Source: Actinomycetota bacterium
GTDB taxonomy: Bacteria; Actinomycetota; Actinomycetes; JACCUZ01
Length of the DNA: 17,204 nucleotides
Assembly (NCBI GenBank): GCA_030841245.1
Contig: JAVEDG010000186.1
Span: 1 to 17,204, forward strand
Direction: 5' to 3'
Shown: in pieces, positions 15,324 through 17,204 of the stretch
How the letters are laid out: every line of letters starts with the position of its first letter
How positions within the stretch are numbered: position 1 is the first letter of the stretch
Notes under the pieces: generated by a model
Database searches by the model: none
Told to the model about the DNA's origin: nothing
Seen by the model: only the letters and a program-made list of their open reading frames with translations
Position numbers and translations under genes: made by a program

Positions 15324-16202
15324 ATGCGCGGGATCATCTTGGCGGGCGGCAGCGGGACCCGGCTCTACCCCAGCACGCGTGCGGTGAGCAAGCAGCTGAT
15401 CCCGGTCTATGACAAGCCGATGATCTACTACCCGCTGTCGGTGCTGATGCTGGCCGGCATCCGGGAGATCCTCGTCATCACCACACCTGAGGACAGCGAC
15501 CAGTTCCGACGGCTGCTCGGGGACGGCAACGGGATCGGCCTGCAGATCACCTACGCCAGCCAGCCCAAGCCGGAGGGGCTCGCCCAGGCCTTCATCATCG
15601 GGGCCGACTTCATCGGCGGCGAGAAGGTCGCGCTCGTCCTCGGCGACAACATCTTCTACGGTGGCGGTCTCGGCGGCCAGCTGAAGAGTCTGCGCGACAC
15701 GGTGGGCGGGGCGATCTTCGCCTACCACGTGGCCAACCCGCGGGAGTACGCAGTCGTGGACTTCGACGAGACCGGGCATGCCCTGTCGATCGTGGAGAAG
15801 CCGGAGCGGCCGCGGAGCAACTACGCGGTCCCCGGCATCTACTTCTACGACAACGACGTGGTCGAGATCGCCCGGGGCCTGACCCCGAGCCCGCGCGGTG
15901 AGCTCGAGATCACCGACGTCAACCTCGAGTACCTGCGCCGCGGCACTCTCTCGGTCAGCGTGGTGCCTCGCGGGACCGCCTGGCTGGACACCGGGAACTT
16001 CGAGTCCATGCTCGAGGCGGCCAACTTCGTGCGCGCCATCGAGACCAGGCAGGGCCTCAAGATCGGTTGCATCGAGGAGATCGCCTACCGGGAGGGCTAC
16101 ATCAGCGCCCAGGAGCTGCGTGACCTGGCCGACCCGTTGCGCAAGAGCGGGTACGGCGACTACCTGCTCGGCCTGCTGCCGGACTCCGACCTGCCCGACT
16201 GA
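15324..16202 (+). CDS. rmlA: glucose-1-phosphate thymidylyltransferase
   Basis: A 292-residue cytoplasmic enzyme that makes dTDP-glucose from Glc-1-P and dTTP. It starts with MRGIILAGGSGTRLYPSTRA, the nucleotidyltransferase signature, then SKQLIPVYDKPMIYYPLS with the conserved Lys. It continues with PEGLAQAFIIG, the metal-binding LVLGDNIFYG, the REYAVVDFD strand, VEKPERPRSNYAVPGIYFYD, GELEITDVN and GTAWLDTGNFESM. All are RmlA hallmarks and the length is normal. The open frame extends upstream, but ATG 15324 is chosen because homology begins there and the upstream part would overlap rmlB; there is no ribosome site, in line with a leaderless start behind TAGGGT. With rmlB it supplies the precursor for the aminotransferase at 8176. 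It is convergent with lspA, 21 bp apart. Confidence 0.97.
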   Translation: MRGIILAGGSGTRLYPSTRAVSKQLIPVYDKPMIYYPLSVLMLAGIREILVITTPEDSDQFRRLLGDGNGIGLQITYASQPKPEGLAQAFIIGADFIGGEKVALVLGDNIFYGGGLGGQLKSLRDTVGGAIFAYHVANPREYAVVDFDETGHALSIVEKPERPRSNYAVPGIYFYDNDVVEIARGLTPSPRGELEITDVNLEYLRRGTLSVSVVPRGTAWLDTGNFESMLEAANFVRAIETRQGLKIGCIEEIAYREGYISAQELRDLADPLRKSGYGDYLLGLLPDSDLPD

Positions 16203-16218
16203 CGGCCGACGGCGGCCG
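16203..16218. terminator. short GC hairpin between convergent rmlA and lspA
   Basis: CGGCCG at 16203-16208 and 16213-16218 can pair around a 4-nt loop in the 21-bp gap between the two stop codons. It would serve either direction, but has no T-run. Confidence 0.35.
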
Positions 16219-16223
16219 GCGCG

Positions 16224-16772
16224 CTACGACTGCTCCGGGGCGGCTGTCGCACCGTCGTGCGCCACGCCGAGCGCCGAGAGCAGCACCATCAGCACGCCAC
16301 CGCTCACGATGCAGGAGTCGGCGACGTTGAAGACCGGCCAGTGCGGCAGCTCCAGGAAGTCGATGACGTGACCCCGGAACACCGCCGGCTCGCGGAACAC
16401 CCGGTCGGCCAGGTTGCCCATCGCGCCGCCGAGGACCAGACCGAGCGCGACGGCCCACGCCTTGCTGCGCAGCTGGCCCGCGATGCGCAGGATGAAGGCG
16501 GCGACCGCGACGGCCACGACCGTGAACACCACGGTCATGCCCTGAGCGAAGCCGAAGGCGGCGCCGGGGTTGCGGACCAGTCGCAGGGTGAGCAGGCCGT
16601 CGACCACGTCGACGGGGTGACCGCTGCGCAGCCCGTCGACGGCCAGATGCTTGGTGACGAGGTCGGCGACCAGCACCAGGGCGGCGACACCGAGCAGCAG
16701 CACGACCGGGCGCCGGGCGAAGGGCGCGGCGTCGCTCAGCGACGCTCCTCGCGCTGCTTGCACGTCATGCAC
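16224..16772 (-). CDS. lspA: lipoprotein signal peptidase II
   Basis: An integral-membrane aspartyl protease that cleaves the signal peptide of diacylated prolipoproteins. Four hydrophobic segments are seen, at about 22-38, 58-74, 82-98 and 151-168. Diagnostic motifs are ADLVTKHLAV (36-45), VRNPGAAFGFAQG (66-78), GGAMGNLADRVF (115-126) with catalytic D123, and HVIDFLELPHWPVFNVADS (135-153) with catalytic D152. Up to 182 residues. The start is uncertain: GTG 16772 overlaps the end of the TraR/DksA-like gene by 37 nt, and GTG 16763 is also possible; either implies coupling with that upstream gene. An AGGAG lies within the overlap. Its usual downstream partner, the rluA-type gene, is displaced to 8137 by the glycan block. 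Confidence 0.95.
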   Translation of the reverse strand: MHDVQAARGASLSDAAPFARRPVVLLLGVAALVLVADLVTKHLAVDGLRSGHPVDVVDGLLTLRLVRNPGAAFGFAQGMTVVFTVVAVAVAAFILRIAGQLRSKAWAVALGLVLGGAMGNLADRVFREPAVFRGHVIDFLELPHWPVFNVADSCIVSGGVLMVLLSALGVAHDGATAAPEQS

Positions 16773-17204
16773 AGCGTCGCCCTCGGGAACACCTGCAGTC
16801 GAGCCTTGCCGATCGGGTTGCCACAGTTCTCACAGATGCCGTAGGTGCCGATGTCGATGCGTGCGATCGCCCGCTCGGCCTGGGTCAGCATGTCACGGGT
16901 GTTGTTGGCCAGCGACATCTCGTGCTCGCGCTCGAACGTCTTGCTCCCGGCGTCGGCCGGGTCGTCGCCGGCCCCGTCGCCCGCGTCGCGCAGCATGTCG
17001 TCGATGTCGTGCTCGGCGAGGTCGAGCTCGTCGCGGAGGCGGGCCACCTCGTCGGCCAGGTCGGAGCGCACCTCCTCCAGCTCCTTGGCCGTCCACGGCG
17101 ACTCGTCGGCCCGGACCTTGAGCGCCTGCGGCTTCGCCGGTGCCTTCTTCAGCGGCGTGACCGGTGCCCGGGGTGCAGCAGCGGGCACCTTCGCGGCGGT
17201 CGGC
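16736..17204 (-). CDS. TraR/DksA-type zinc-finger protein (partial, 5' end outside window)
   Basis: A DksA/TraR-family protein with the C4 zinc finger CENCGNPIG...CMTCKQREE (C-x2-C-x17-C-x2-C) at the C-terminus, preceded by a charged coiled-coil-like helix (ELEEVRSDLADEVARLRDELDLAEHDID) and an acidic Gly/Asp-rich linker. Family members can act at the RNA polymerase secondary channel, but the role of the actinobacterial type is not settled. A GTG at 17188 could start it, yet the codons before it to the edge read PTAAK and continue the Ala/Pro/Lys-rich stretch seen after it, so the gene probably starts beyond the window. It ends inside lspA, suggesting one operon. Confidence 0.85.
   Translation of the reverse strand, partial: PTAAKVPAAAPRAPVTPLKKAPAKPQALKVRADESPWTAKELEEVRSDLADEVARLRDELDLAEHDIDDMLRDAGDGAGDDPADAGSKTFEREHEMSLANNTRDMLTQAERAIARIDIGTYGICENCGNPIGKARLQVFPRATLCMTCKQREERR

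Noticed and set aside
15299..15779. Upstream extension of the second rmlB frame through rmlA
   Set aside because: The segment is antisense to rmlA and resembles no dehydratase; the true N-terminus of RmlB lies in the other frame at 15298.
8138..16223. Mobile element boundaries around the glycan block
   Set aside because: I looked for direct repeats, inverted repeat ends, a transposase or a tRNA at both edges and found none.

Overview
This is a high-GC actinobacterial chromosome segment, most likely Nocardioidaceae-like. The evidence is the strong G/C third-position bias, GTG starts, A/G-rich -10 hexamers without clear -35 boxes, a DUF3152 secreted zincin, and the housekeeping set traR/dksA-like, lspA, rluA-type, GNAT, dnaE all on the minus strand. 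The taxonomic call is inference. I see no rRNA, tRNA, CRISPR, insertion sequence or prophage.

Layout. 1-2836 (-): first 945 codons of dnaE (DNA polymerase III alpha), continuing off the left edge. 2837-3099: intergenic, with a strong hairpin and a candidate dnaE promoter. 3100-6624 (-): two secreted zinc metallopeptidases in tandem, one M11-like and one DUF3152, of unrelated families but carrying similar Ig-like modules. 6753-8137 (-): GNAT acetyltransferase and RluA-family pseudouridine synthase, coupled by an ATGA overlap. 8164-16202: an envelope-glycan block on mixed strands. 16224-17204 (-): lspA and a TraR/DksA zinc-finger gene cut by the right edge.

The glycan block contains rmlA (glucose-1-phosphate thymidylyltransferase), rmlB (dTDP-glucose 4,6-dehydratase, broken here by a one-base frameshift), a WecE/RffA-type aminotransferase, an ArnC/GtrB-like polyprenyl-phosphate glycosyltransferase, a PAPS-type sulfotransferase overlapping it by 4 nt, a large GT-C type membrane protein and a Wzx/MATE-like flippase. 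Read as a pathway: Glc-1-P to dTDP-glucose to dTDP-4-keto-6-deoxyglucose to a dTDP-4-amino-4,6-dideoxyhexose (Fuc4N-like). The sugar would then move to a polyprenyl phosphate, be flipped across the membrane and be transferred by the GT-C enzyme to an envelope acceptor, with sulfation as an extra step. In logic it resembles the Gram-negative ArnB-ArnC-ArnT lipid A modification and the mycobacterial PpgS/Rv3779 galactosamine pathway, but with dTDP-sugar chemistry and a sulfotransferase. No rmlC or rmlD is present, so the block does not by itself make rhamnose.

The block sits between lspA and the rluA-type gene, which commonly neighbour each other in actinobacteria, and so looks like an accessory island in a conserved housekeeping row. 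The peptidase pair similarly separates the rluA/GNAT pair from dnaE. The rmlB/rmlA start codons are only 25 bp apart and share a symmetric divergent -10 element, which predicts leaderless transcripts both ways.
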